Assembly: GCF_017991995.1 (NCBI RefSeq)
Contig: NZ_JAGOPN010000007.1
Location: forward strand, 186,001 to 250,000
DNA length: 64,000 bases
From: Pseudacidovorax sp.
GTDB taxonomy: Bacteria > Pseudomonadota > Gammaproteobacteria > Burkholderiales > Burkholderiaceae_C
Direction: 5' to 3'
A program made the translations under genes and the position numbers. Shown here piece after piece: positions 19,131-29,764 of the stretch (positions within the stretch are counted from its first letter, which is position 1; every line of letters begins with the position of its first letter). Under the pieces are notes generated by a model that was given only the letters and a program-made list of their open reading frames with translations, did no database searches and was not told the origin of the DNA.

Positions 19131-20069
19131 TCAGGCGGCTTCCGGCGCGAGCAGATCGGTGGCCAGCTGGTGGTTCAGTGCCGCCACGTCGTCGCGCTGC
19201 TTGAACAGGATGCCGGCGGTGTCGACCACCACCTCGGGGTCGAGCACCACGGTGTCCAGCGCCACCAGCGCGCGCGCCCATTCCACGCTCTCGGCGATGC
19301 CGGGCGCGCGCTGGAAGGCATTGGCGAAGGGTTGGGCACGCACGCGTTGCACGAAGTCCGCCACCTGGGCCGACAGCGCCTCGCCGGCCTGCGGCACCTG
19401 GGCGCGAACGATGGCCAGCTCGCGTTCGCGCTCCGGGTAGTCCAGCCAGTGGTAGAGGCAGCGACGCTTGACCGCGTCGTTCAGGTCGCGGGTGCGGTTG
19501 CTGGTGAGCAGGGTCACCGGCGGCACCGCGGCGCGCACCGTGCCCAGCTCGGGAATGCTCACCTGGTACTCGCCCAGGTATTCGAGCAGGAAGGCCTCGA
19601 AGGGCTCGTCGGCGCGGTCCACCTCGTCGACCAGCAGCACAGCGCCGGGGGCCGGCGCCTGCAGGGCCTGCAGCAGCGGGCGCTGGATCAGGTAGCGCGG
19701 CTGGTAGACCTCGGCCTCCGCGTCGCGTGCGCCCTCACCTCCCGCGGCGCCGCCGGCCTCGGAGGCGCGAAGGTGCAGGAGTTGTGCCGCGTAGTTCCAT
19801 TCGTACAGCGCCTCGCGCTGCTCCAGACCGTCGTAACACTGCAGGCGCAGCAGCTGGCGGCCCAACAGGCCGGACAGCGCCTTCGCCAGCTCGGTCTTGC
19901 CCACGCCCGGCTCGCCCTCCAGCAGCAGCGGACGCTGCAGCTTCAGGGCAAGAAAGACGGCGGTCGCCAGCCGCCGGTCGGCCAGGTACCCGCGTGACGC
20001 CAGGCCCCGTTCCAGCGCGTCGATGGAGGAAAGGTCGGGCGCGGGCGCAGGGCGGTGGGCGTCGGTCAT
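19131..20069 (-). CDS. coxD: MoxR-type AAA+ ATPase, CoxD-like
   Basis: A 312-residue AAA+ ATPase. Walker A GEPGVGKTE at about residues 50-58, Walker B VLLVDEVDRAD near 143, sensor 1 in LTSNRTRDLNDA. CoxD acts as a chaperone in active-site assembly of CO dehydrogenase in Oligotropha; MoxR proteins work with VWA partners, here the next gene. An unusual Ala/Gly/Glu-rich insertion (about residues 105-120) separates two strands of the core. Confidence 0.9.
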   Translation of the reverse strand: MTDAHRPAPAPDLSSIDALERGLASRGYLADRRLATAVFLALKLQRPLLLEGEPGVGKTELAKALSGLLGRQLLRLQCYDGLEQREALYEWNYAAQLLHLRASEAGGAAGGEGARDAEAEVYQPRYLIQRPLLQALQAPAPGAVLLVDEVDRADEPFEAFLLEYLGEYQVSIPELGTVRAAVPPVTLLTSNRTRDLNDAVKRRCLYHWLDYPERERELAIVRAQVPQAGEALSAQVADFVQRVRAQPFANAFQRAPGIAESVEWARALVALDTVVLDPEVVVDTAGILFKQRDDVAALNHQLATDLLAPEAA

Positions 20070-20079
20070 CGTGCCGAGC

Positions 20080-20871
20080 TTAGCGGCTCGCCTTGATCAC
20101 CGCGCGCTGGGCCAGCACGCTGATCAGGTTGGCGCGGTAGGCCGCGGTGCCGTGCAGGTCGCTGTTGAGCTCGCTGGCGTCGATCTCCACACCGCCGGCC
20201 GCCTGGGCCGTGAAGGCCTGCGACAGCGCCTGCTCCAGGCCTGCATGGCGGAACACGCCATTGCCCGCGCCCGTGACGGCCACACGCACGCCGTCGTCGA
20301 AGCGGGCCACGAACACGCCCACCAGCGGGAAGTGCGAGGCCTTCTGGCGCAGCTTCTCGTAGGCCGCCTGTTTGGGCAGCGGGAAGCGGATCGCCTTGAT
20401 CAGCTCGCCCTCCTCCAGCGACGTGGCGAACAGGCCCAGGAAGAAGTCGTCGGCCGCGATTTCACGCTGCGTGGTGACGATGGTCGCGCACGAGGCGAGC
20501 ACGGCGCTGGGGTAGCAGGCGGCCGGGTCGTTGTTGGCTACCGAGCCGCCCAGCGTGCCCATGGCCCGCACCTGGCGGTCGCCGATGCGCGAGGCCAGGT
20601 CGGCCAGCGCGGGATAGGCTTCGCGCACCTGCGGATTGACCGCGACCTCGGCATGGCGCGTCATGGCGCCGATGACCAGCTCGCCGTTCTGCAGGCCAAT
20701 GCCCGACAGCTCCTTGCAGCGGCCCAGGTCGACCAGCTGTTCGGGTGCCGAAAGGCGCAGCTTCATCGAAGCCAGCAGCGTCTGGCCACCGGCCAGCGGC
20801 TTGCCGCCCGCGGCTGCCAGGCGTTGCGCCTCGTCGAGTGCGGTGGGCTGTTCGAAGGTGAATGCGTACAT
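20080..20871 (-). CDS. coxM: CoxM-like FAD-binding subunit of molybdenum hydroxylase
   Basis: A 263-residue medium subunit with the FAD-binding motifs AGGQTLLASMKLR (about 27-39) and TLGGSVANNDPAACYPS (about 102-118), and a C-terminal CO-dehydrogenase flavoprotein domain. It passes electrons from the [2Fe-2S] subunit to a quinone or other acceptor. ATG 20871 gives MYAFTFEQPTALDEA, the usual start. Length is a little short of the form I CoxM (about 288), consistent with form II relatives. Confidence 0.92.
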   Translation of the reverse strand: MYAFTFEQPTALDEAQRLAAAGGKPLAGGQTLLASMKLRLSAPEQLVDLGRCKELSGIGLQNGELVIGAMTRHAEVAVNPQVREAYPALADLASRIGDRQVRAMGTLGGSVANNDPAACYPSAVLASCATIVTTQREIAADDFFLGLFATSLEEGELIKAIRFPLPKQAAYEKLRQKASHFPLVGVFVARFDDGVRVAVTGAGNGVFRHAGLEQALSQAFTAQAAGGVEIDASELNSDLHGTAAYRANLISVLAQRAVIKASR

Positions 20872-20897
20872 GGAAAAGGCTCCTTCCTTCGAGGGTT

Positions 20898-23339
<2,442 letters not shown>

Positions 23340-23356
23340 GGCGGACTCCTTTTCGC

Positions 23357-23860
23357 TCAGGCCGTGGCGGTGGCGGATGAGGTGGCCGACTGGCCTTCGG
23401 CCATACCCTGGCCGCCCATCTTCACGGCCTTGACGATGTTCTGGTAGCCGGTGCAGCGGCACAGGTTGCCGTCGAGCAGCTCGCGGATCTCCTGCTCGTC
23501 GGCACCGGGATGCTGCTGGCACAGGTCGATCGCGCTCATCACCATGCCGGGCGTGCAGAAGCCGCATTGAAGGCCGTGGCATTCCTTGAAGGCGGCCTGC
23601 ATCGGGTGCAGCGTGCCGTCGGGCTGGGCGATGCCCTCGATGGTGGTGATCTCGGCGCCAGCCGCCTGGGCCAGCAGGATGTTGCAGGACTTCACCGCAC
23701 GGCCGTTCATGTGCACCGTGCAGGCGCCGCACTGGGCGGTGTCGCAGCCCACATGGGTGCCGGTGAGCTGCAGATGCTCGCGGATGGCCGTGACGAGGAG
23801 GGTGTTGGGCGGCGCGTCGAGGTTAACGGCGCGGCCATTGACGCTGAGGGATACCTGCAT
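23357..23860 (-). CDS. coxS: CoxS-like [2Fe-2S] subunit of molybdenum hydroxylase
   Basis: A 167-residue iron-sulfur subunit. Plant-ferredoxin-type cluster cysteines Cys39, Cys44, Cys47 and Cys59 ([10 protein letters not shown]...SC), and second cluster Cys99, Cys102, Cys134 and Cys136 (CGFC...CRCTG). It transfers electrons from Mo to FAD. ATG 23860 gives the standard [10 protein letters not shown] start. It is the first gene of the cluster in S-L-M order, typical of form II, and is followed 17 bp later by coxL. Confidence 0.95.
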   Translation of the reverse strand: MQVSLSVNGRAVNLDAPPNTLLVTAIREHLQLTGTHVGCDTAQCGACTVHMNGRAVKSCNILLAQAAGAEITTIEGIAQPDGTLHPMQAAFKECHGLQCGFCTPGMVMSAIDLCQQHPGADEQEIRELLDGNLCRCTGYQNIVKAVKMGGQGMAEGQSATSSATATA

Positions 23861-24017
23861 GCTGGCTGTCTCCATTCGAGGGGATGGCTGGGTGGCACGA
23901 GGGCCGAAGCGTCTCATGTTCCGCGCGCACCCAGGGGCGGCGCTCAGGCAAAACCCTAGCGCGATGGACGGTCGGGCCCGAAATTCTCAAAATGGAACAC
24001 CCCCACGAAAGCCCCCC
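23861..24017. promoter_or_regulatory. Divergent regulatory region between coxS and the GAF/HTH regulator
   Basis: 157 bp containing the start regions of two divergent transcription units. It holds a separated inverted pair TGTTCC (about 23918) and GGAACA (about 23992) and a TGGCAC tract without the matching TTGC of a sigma-54 promoter. I cannot define promoters with confidence; its position makes it the likely site of control of the cox operon by the adjacent regulator. Confidence 0.4.
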
Positions 24018-25115
24018 ATGGAGACATTGGTCCATCGCGCGCCCGACCGTGCCGGCGCCATCGCGCTGGCGCGCGGGCACTGGCTGCATGGCACACAAGG
24101 ACGCCATGCGCCCCCCATCGAACCCTGGATTACGCGCTCCTGGCAGCGCTGCCTGGCGGCCGGTCGCCAGCCGGGCGAGCGAGTGCAGTTCGACCCCATC
24201 TCGGCGCCCCGGCTGCGCCAGGCCATCGAGGGGAGCCGGCGACTGATCGAGGCTGCCCGGCCGGTGATGGGCCGGCTCTCGCGCGCCATCGCCGCGACCC
24301 GCTACTTCGCGCTGCTGACCGATGCCCAGGGCATGGTGCTCGAAGTGGGCACGCTGCCGGCGCAGGACGAGCGCGCCATCGCGGACATCGCGCGCGTCGG
24401 CGTCGACCTGTCGGAACGCGCCGTCGGCACCACCGCCATCGGCGCGGCCTTGGCCGAGCAGGCCCCGGTCTGGCTGCACCGCGGCGAGCATTTCTTCGAC
24501 GACACCAGTGTCTACACCTGCGCCGGCGCGCCGCTGTTCGACCCACAGGGCCGCTGCATCGGCATGCTGGACCTGACCGGCGTGCAGGTGGACGAGCGGC
24601 CCGAGCTGCAGCACCTGGCCCGCCACGCGGTCCAGACCATCGGCAACCGGCTCCTGCGCGCGCAGCCTCATGCGCTGCTGCTGCAGTTGAACTGGCCGGG
24701 CTGCCTGGCCCCGGTCGAGGGCGCGGACGGCGACGGGCTGCTGGTGCTCGACGCCGACGGCCGCATCACCGGGGCGAACGCGCTCGCGCGGCAACTGCTG
24801 GGACTGCAGGGCACGGGGCCCTGGCCGGCGGAAGAGGTGTTCGCTGCACCGGCGCATCTGCTCTTCGATGCCGCCACCCGCGGCGGGGCGCCGCTCGAAG
24901 TCCCGCTCTGGAGCGGCCTGCGCACCCAGGTGCGTGCCACGCGAAGCGGCGGCACCAGCCCCCGCGTCGCCGCGCGCCCGCGGCTGAAGGAGGCGCAGGC
25001 CGCGTGGATCCGCCAGGCCGTCGACGACGCCCAGGGCAATGTCGCCGAGGCGGCGCGGCTGCTGGGCGTGAGCCGGGCCACGGTCTACCGCAAGCTGGCG
25101 CGGCGCGGCGGCTGA
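24018..25115 (+). CDS. AcoR-like GAF/Fis-HTH regulator lacking the AAA+ domain
   Basis: A 365-residue protein with the N-terminal layout of AcoR-type sigma-54 activators: helical leader with ITRSWQRCL, GAF domain about residues 75-210 (GTTAIGAAL, CAGAPLFDPQGRCIGMLDLTG), a PAS-like remnant (LLVLDADGRITGANALARQLLG, about 240-262) and a C-terminal Fis-type HTH (about 325-362, EAARLLGVSRATVYRKL). The AAA+ domain with the GAFTGA loop that should lie between is missing altogether, so it cannot activate sigma-54 promoters in the usual way. It is divergent from coxS and is probably its ligand-responsive regulator. Confidence 0.85.
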   Translation: METLVHRAPDRAGAIALARGHWLHGTQGRHAPPIEPWITRSWQRCLAAGRQPGERVQFDPISAPRLRQAIEGSRRLIEAARPVMGRLSRAIAATRYFALLTDAQGMVLEVGTLPAQDERAIADIARVGVDLSERAVGTTAIGAALAEQAPVWLHRGEHFFDDTSVYTCAGAPLFDPQGRCIGMLDLTGVQVDERPELQHLARHAVQTIGNRLLRAQPHALLLQLNWPGCLAPVEGADGDGLLVLDADGRITGANALARQLLGLQGTGPWPAEEVFAAPAHLLFDAATRGGAPLEVPLWSGLRTQVRATRSGGTSPRVAARPRLKEAQAAWIRQAVDDAQGNVAEAARLLGVSRATVYRKLARRGG

Positions 25116-25231
25116 GCCCGTCGCCCGCCTTGCGGCCCGCCGCTCACGTCCCATCATCCGACTCCCCCTGCCGACATCCCACGCCGGCACCGCCGCACAC
25201 ACCGCCCGCGCAGCGCTGCCACACTCGCCCC

Positions 25232-25552
25232 ATGACACGACCCTACGAACCCGAAAGCCTGCGCCAGGACGAGGTGGCCGCCCTCACCGGGCCCACCGTC
25301 CTCGAATTCGGCGCCAACTGGTGCGGCATCTGCAAGGGCGCCCAGCCCGCCATCGCCGAAGCCCTGGCCGAAGCGCCGGAAGGCCTGCGCCACATCAAGG
25401 TGGAAGACGGCAGCGGCCGGCCGCTGGGCCGGGCCTTCGGCGTCAAGCTGTGGCCGACGCTGGTCTTCCTCAAGGACGGCCGGGAAGTGGCCCGCGTGGT
25501 GCGGCCCGCATCGGCCGACGCCGTGCGGGAACCGTTGCGGCAGTTGGCCTGA
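25232..25552 (+). CDS. Thioredoxin-family protein with WCGIC motif
   Basis: A 106-residue single-domain thioredoxin fold without signal peptide. The redox motif is WCGIC (Cys31, Cys34), an unusual variant of WCGPC, and the cis-Pro loop is KLWPTLVF. Cytoplasmic thiol-disulfide exchange is expected, with altered redox potential because Pro is replaced by Ile. It precedes a small hypothetical gene and trxC on the same strand. Confidence 0.88.
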   Translation: MTRPYEPESLRQDEVAALTGPTVLEFGANWCGICKGAQPAIAEALAEAPEGLRHIKVEDGSGRPLGRAFGVKLWPTLVFLKDGREVARVVRPASADAVREPLRQLA

Positions 25553-25638
25553 GGCACAGCAGCAGGCGCCCCGCGCACGCCTGCGGCGGCGCGGGGGCGC
25601 CTCTTGCAAAGCGCCTGTATGCCCCAAAACTCGGTGGC

Positions 25639-25995
25639 ATGAACACCTCTCGCACCCACACCCCCCATGCCGTGCTGCTCGCCCACGATCTGGAGCGGAT
25701 GGAGCGCGGCCACCCCGATGCCGGCCAGTACCGGCTGGTGGCGCAGCGGCTGGCCGCCGCGCTGGACCAGGTCCAGGACACGGACGTGCTGCAGCCGCTG
25801 CTGCAGGCCTCGCCGGCCGCAGCGGCCATCTACGAAAACCTGCGCTATCAGCACGCCGGCCTGTGCCGGGCGCCGCTGGAGGCGGCACTCGCGGCCGAGC
25901 AGAGCGCCCGCGCCGCCATCGCCCGTGCGCAGGATCGCGCCCGCGGTGGCGCCACCCCGTCGGGCGAAAAGGCGGAAGGTCCGTCAGCCGCCTGA
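25639..25995 (+). CDS. Small helical hypothetical protein
   Basis: A 118-residue protein predicted to be mostly alpha-helical, with Ala/Glu/Arg-rich amphipathic stretches and a disordered tail (RGGATPSGEKAEGPSAA). No signal peptide, metal motif or membrane segment. I do not recognise the family. Position between two thioredoxin genes, with GC-rich third codon positions like its neighbours, supports real coding; the start at 25639 lacks a strong Shine-Dalgarno. Confidence 0.55.
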   Translation: MNTSRTHTPHAVLLAHDLERMERGHPDAGQYRLVAQRLAAALDQVQDTDVLQPLLQASPAAAAIYENLRYQHAGLCRAPLEAALAAEQSARAAIARAQDRARGGATPSGEKAEGPSAA

Positions 25996-26064
25996 CCGCG
26001 CGGCCCGTGCCGCCACGACGCCGCCCCGTCACCGCCATTGCCGCCGCAGGAAGGAGACCCCTCC

Positions 26065-26529
26065 ATGACCACCGCCACCGCAGACAGCCTGCACGTCGTC
26101 TGCCCGCACTGCCAGACCACCAACCGCGTGCGTACGGCTCAGCTCGGCAGCGCGCCCGACTGCGGCCAGTGCCACCAGCCCCTGTTCACCGGCCATCCCG
26201 TGGCGCTGGATGCCGCCGCCTTCGACCGCCATGTGGGCCGCGGTCAGTTGCCGGTGCTGGTGGACTTCTGGGCGCCCTGGTGCGGCCCCTGCCGGCAGAT
26301 GGCCCCGGCCTTCGAACAGGCCGCCCGCACGCTGGAGCCGCAGGTGCGGGTGGCCAAGGTCGACACCGAGGCGCAGCCTGGGCTGGGCGCACGCTTCAAC
26401 ATCCGCAGCATCCCGACGCTGGCCCTGTTCGTCGGGGGCCGGGAGATCGCACGCCATCCCGGGGCGATGGGTGGCGCGGACATCGTGCGCTGGACGCAGC
26501 AGGCGCTGGGGCGTGCGGCAGCTGCGTGA
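26065..26529 (+). CDS. trxC: Thioredoxin 2
   Basis: A 154-residue TrxC: an N-terminal zinc ribbon with CPHC (Cys13, Cys16) and CGQC (Cys33, Cys36), followed by a thioredoxin domain with the WCGPC active site (Cys73, Cys76) and RSIPTLALF cis-Pro loop. TrxC is a cytoplasmic disulfide reductase tied to oxidative stress responses and controlled by OxyR in E. coli. AAGGAG at 26051-26056 supports ATG 26065. Confidence 0.95.
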   Translation: MTTATADSLHVVCPHCQTTNRVRTAQLGSAPDCGQCHQPLFTGHPVALDAAAFDRHVGRGQLPVLVDFWAPWCGPCRQMAPAFEQAARTLEPQVRVAKVDTEAQPGLGARFNIRSIPTLALFVGGREIARHPGAMGGADIVRWTQQALGRAAAA

Positions 26530-26570
26530 CAGGTGGCCCTCCCCGATCAATCACCGCAAGTCAGGCGCCA

Positions 26571-26631
26571 CCGTTCGGGCTGAGCCTGTCGAAGCCTCGC
26601 ATCAGCGCTTCGACGGGCTCAGCGCGAACGG
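26571..26631. repeat. Extragenic palindrome (CCGTTCGGGCTGAGCC type)
   Basis: Two 25-bp arms in inverted orientation (CCGTTCGGGCTGAGCCTGTC... at 26571-26595; matching arm 26607-26631) with two mismatches and an 11-nt loop. Partial members of the same family are at 34407-34430 and 59645-59678. Such palindromes are widespread in Comamonadaceae and related genomes in intergenic space; no coding capacity. Confidence 0.75.
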
Positions 26632-26707
26632 GCGTGCGGCATTGAGCAGAGGTGTCGCATCGCGCGAGGTCACGTCACAGGGAGCAGACAGCCCCCATGG
26701 CGCGGCC

Positions 26708-27058
26708 TCAGCCCAGCAACAGTGCCGCCATCGCCAGCACGGCCGGCACTGTCTGCACGAACAGGATCTTCCGGCTCGACGTGGCAGCGCCATACAACCC
26801 TGCCACCGCCACGCAGGCGAGGAAGAACAGCTTGACCGCGATGCCCGCGGCGCCGAGCCACAGGCCCCAGAACAGGCCCGCCGCCAGGAAGCCGTTGTAC
26901 AGGCCCTGGTTGGCCGCCAGCACGCGCGTGGCACGGGCGAACTCGGGTTTCAGGCCGAAGGCCTTGTGGCCGCGCGGCGTGTCCCAGAAGAACATCTCCA
27001 GCACCAGGATGTAGACGTGGATGAGGGCCACCACGGCCGTCAGCAGGTTTCCGATCAC
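26708..27058 (-). CDS. DUF1304 family membrane protein
   Basis: A 116-residue protein with four hydrophobic segments (about 1-22, 50-66, 70-90, 98-115), containing the family stretches HVYILVLEMFFW and NQGLYNGFLAAGL. DUF1304 members are small inner-membrane proteins of unknown function. The start is GTG at 27058, preceded by a purine-rich GAGGAAAGAGAG tract; no in-frame ATG lies near. It is divergent from the YigZ-family gene. Confidence 0.88.
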   Translation of the reverse strand: MIGNLLTAVVALIHVYILVLEMFFWDTPRGHKAFGLKPEFARATRVLAANQGLYNGFLAAGLFWGLWLGAAGIAVKLFFLACVAVAGLYGAATSSRKILFVQTVPAVLAMAALLLG

Positions 27059-27144
27059 GTTGTTCTCTCTTTCCTCTCGACCGCCATTCGGCCTGCGGCA
27101 TCATCGCCGACCCGCCCTTCATGGCGCCTTTCGCCCTCTTCCTC

Positions 27145-27726
27145 ATGCCTTTCTCCATCGCGGCGCCTGCCGGCTTCGAACTGCTGGTGCGCAAGAGCCG
27201 CTTCCTGGCCTGCGTGCAGGCGGTGCCCGACCGGGCGGCCGCGCAGGCCATCGTGGCGCAACTGCGGGCGCAGCATCCGGATGCAGCCCACGTCTGCTGG
27301 GCCCTGATGGCGGGCGGCCAATCCGCGGCCGTGGACGATGGCGAGCCTGCGGGCACCGCCGGCCGGCCGATGCTGGAGGTGCTGCGCCACCATGAGCTCG
27401 AAGGCGTTCTGGCCACGGTCGTGCGTTACTTTGGCGGCGTGAAGCTGGGCGCCGGCGGCCTGGTGCGCGCCTATACCGACGCCGTCGCACAGGCGCTGAA
27501 GGCCGCGCAGACCGTGCCGCTGCAACGGCGCGTCGCGCTGAGCTGCGAAGTGCCCTACGCCCTGGAAGGCACCGTCCGCCGCGAACTGGCACACGCCGGC
27601 GCCGCCCTGCTGGAGGTGACCCACGGCAGCGTCGTGCGGCTTCGCTTCGAGATGGTCGACGAGGCGGCGTCCGCGCTGAAGGCCACCATCACCGATGCGG
27701 CGCAGGGGCGCGTGGGCTGGGGCTGA
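27145..27726 (+). CDS. YigZ/IMPACT family protein
   Basis: A 193-residue protein of the YigZ/IMPACT family: KSRFLACVQAV, DDGEPAGTAGRPMLEVL and TVVRYFGGVKLGAGGLVRAY in the N-terminal domain, and a smaller DUF1949-like C-terminal domain. Bacterial members have unknown function; eukaryotic IMPACT regulates GCN2. An earlier in-frame ATG at 27121 exists, but the family N-terminus fits MPFSIAAPAGFELLVRKSRF from 27145. Confidence 0.9.
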   Translation: MPFSIAAPAGFELLVRKSRFLACVQAVPDRAAAQAIVAQLRAQHPDAAHVCWALMAGGQSAAVDDGEPAGTAGRPMLEVLRHHELEGVLATVVRYFGGVKLGAGGLVRAYTDAVAQALKAAQTVPLQRRVALSCEVPYALEGTVRRELAHAGAALLEVTHGSVVRLRFEMVDEAASALKATITDAAQGRVGWG

Positions 27727-27916
27727 CACGCTCCGAGGGCAAACGGCCAAGCGTCACAGGGGCGCAGGCGCTGACGGCCCCGCGCCGTGCGGACCGCCTG
27801 AGGCGCAGGCCGCACGCATCGAGGTCCGGTATCGCTCCGTTCCTACGCTAGCGCCCCAGCGAAATTCTTAGGATGAATGCGAGTCCATTCGTATTTACCC
27901 TTGATTTGGAGCTGCC

Positions 27917-29641
27917 ATGCCCTTCACCGTCGCCGACCTCCTCGCCCACAGCCTTGCCGACCTCGGCGTCGAGCGCATCTGGGGCGTGACGGGCGACAGC
28001 CTCAACGGCCTCAACGACAGCCTGCGACGTCTGGGCCGCATCGAATGGATGCATGTGCGGCACGAGGAATCGGCCGCCTTCGCCGCGGGCGCCGAGGCGG
28101 CGCTGACCGGCCGGCTGGCGGTCTGCGCCGGCAGTTGCGGGCCCGGCAATCTGCACCTGATCAACGGTCTGTTCGACTGCCAGCGCAATCGGGTGCCGGT
28201 GCTGGCCATCGCGGCGCACATTCCCTCGTCGGAGATCGGGCTGGGCTACTTTCAGGAGACGCATCCGCAGGAGCTTTTCCGGGAATGCGCGGACTATGTG
28301 GAGCTGGTCTCCAACCCTGCACAGATGCCGGCCGTGCTGCACCGCGCGATCCAGACGGCCGTGGGGCGTGGTGGCGTGGCCGTGCTGGTGATTCCCGGCG
28401 ATGTGGCGCTGGCCGCCGCGCCGGTGGAAAAGGCGCCGCGCATCCCGCTCGCACCGCGGCCGCGCGTCGTGCCGCCGGACGCCGCGCTCGATGAACTTGC
28501 CGCCCACCTGGACGGAAGCCGGGCCATCACCCTGCTGGCCGGCAGCGGTTGCGCGGGCCACCACGACGCTGTTGTGGCCCTGGCCGAACGGCTGAAGGCG
28601 CCCATCGTCCATGCGCTGCGCGGCAAGGAACATGTGGAATGGGACAACCCCTACGACGTGGGCATGACCGGCCTGATCGGCTTCGCCTCCGGCTACCACG
28701 CGATGGAGAACGCCGACACCCTGCTGATGCTGGGCACCGACTTTCCCTACCGCGCCTTCTATCCCAAGGAGGCGCACATCGTGCAGATCGACCGCGACCC
28801 CGGCGCCCTGGGCCGCCGGGCGCCGCTGGCGCAGGGCCTGGTCGGCGACGTGGGCGACACAATCGCCGCACTGCTGCCGCGGCTCCAGGACCACGACGAC
28901 CGGCGCTTCCTCGATGGCGCACTGGCCCACTATGCGAAGGCGCGCGAAGGCCTGGACGACCTGGCCGTGGCCGCTGGCATAGGCCGGCCACTACACCCGC
29001 AGTACGTGGCGCAGCGGGTGAGCGCCATGGCGGCCGACGACGCCGTCTTCACGGCCGATGTGGGCACGCCCACGGTATGGGCCGCGCGGTACCTCAGGAT
29101 GAACGGCCGGCGCCGGCTCATCGGCTCCTTCAACCATGGTTCGATGGCCAACGCCATGCTGCAGGCCATGGGCGCGCAGGCGGCAGCGCCCGGGCGGCAG
29201 GTGGTCTCGCTCTCGGGCGATGGCGGCTTCACCATGATGATGGGCGACTTCCTGAGCCTGGTGCAGCTGGGCCTGCCGGTGAAGGTGATCGTCTTCAACA
29301 ACGGCAGCCTGGGCTTCGTCGCCATGGAGATGAAGTCCGGCGGCTATCTGGACACCGGCACCGACCTGGCGAATCCGGACTTCGCGGCCATGGCGACGGC
29401 CATGGGTGTGCGAGGCATCCGCGTCACCAATTCGGCCGAGCTGGACGGCGCCCTCGCCGCCGCCTTCGCGCACGACGGCCCTGCGCTGGTGGACGTGGTC
29501 ACCGCCAAGCAGGAGCTGGTGCTGCCGCCCAAGATCGAGGCGGAACAGGCCAAGGGCTTCGGCCTGTACCTGCTCAAGGCCATCATCAATGGCCGCGGGG
29601 ACGAGGTGGTGGAACTGGCGCGGACGAACCTGTGGCGCTGA
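27917..29641 (+). CDS. poxB: Pyruvate dehydrogenase (quinone), pyruvate oxidase
   Basis: A 574-residue ThDP/FAD enzyme converting pyruvate to acetate and CO2 with electrons passed to ubiquinone at the membrane. Seen: N-terminal Pyr domain with the catalytic Glu in [15 protein letters not shown] (near residue 51), FAD-domain region [13 protein letters not shown]-domain [15 protein letters not shown] with the Mg/ThDP motif ending in FNNGSLGF, and a C-terminus [19 protein letters not shown] resembling the lipid-binding helix of E. coli PoxB. Length matches the E. coli enzyme (572). GGAG at 27908 supports the ATG. An imperfect inverted repeat lies at 27875-27890. Confidence 0.93.
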   Translation: MPFTVADLLAHSLADLGVERIWGVTGDSLNGLNDSLRRLGRIEWMHVRHEESAAFAAGAEAALTGRLAVCAGSCGPGNLHLINGLFDCQRNRVPVLAIAAHIPSSEIGLGYFQETHPQELFRECADYVELVSNPAQMPAVLHRAIQTAVGRGGVAVLVIPGDVALAAAPVEKAPRIPLAPRPRVVPPDAALDELAAHLDGSRAITLLAGSGCAGHHDAVVALAERLKAPIVHALRGKEHVEWDNPYDVGMTGLIGFASGYHAMENADTLLMLGTDFPYRAFYPKEAHIVQIDRDPGALGRRAPLAQGLVGDVGDTIAALLPRLQDHDDRRFLDGALAHYAKAREGLDDLAVAAGIGRPLHPQYVAQRVSAMAADDAVFTADVGTPTVWAARYLRMNGRRRLIGSFNHGSMANAMLQAMGAQAAAPGRQVVSLSGDGGFTMMMGDFLSLVQLGLPVKVIVFNNGSLGFVAMEMKSGGYLDTGTDLANPDFAAMATAMGVRGIRVTNSAELDGALAAAFAHDGPALVDVVTAKQELVLPPKIEAEQAKGFGLYLLKAIINGRGDEVVELARTNLWR

Positions 29642-29676
29642 GGGCAGGGCGTCCGGGTCGATAATCCACGCCCTTC

Positions 29677-29702
29677 GTCGGCCCGCCCCGCAGCGGGCCG
29701 AC
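29677..29702. other. Perfect GC hairpin upstream of mutS
   Basis: A perfect 10-bp inverted repeat (GTCGGCCCGC, loop CCCGCA) 35 bp downstream of poxB. There is no T-run, so it is at most a weak or Rho-assisted terminator for poxB, or a structure in the mutS 5' leader; a GATAAT box at 29660-29665 could be a -10 element for mutS. Confidence 0.4.
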
Positions 29703-29764
29703 CTCGCGCACAGCATTCGCCATCCGGCAGCAGGCATGCGCGGCCCCTGGACATCGACAAGCAA

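Noticed and set aside
23885-23915. Sigma-54 promoter (TGGCAC) near the cox regulator
   Set aside because: The downstream TTGC element is missing at the required spacing, and the adjacent regulator lacks the AAA+ domain.
29736-29764. ATG at 29736 as mutS start
   Set aside because: It is out of frame with the MutS reading frame by one base.
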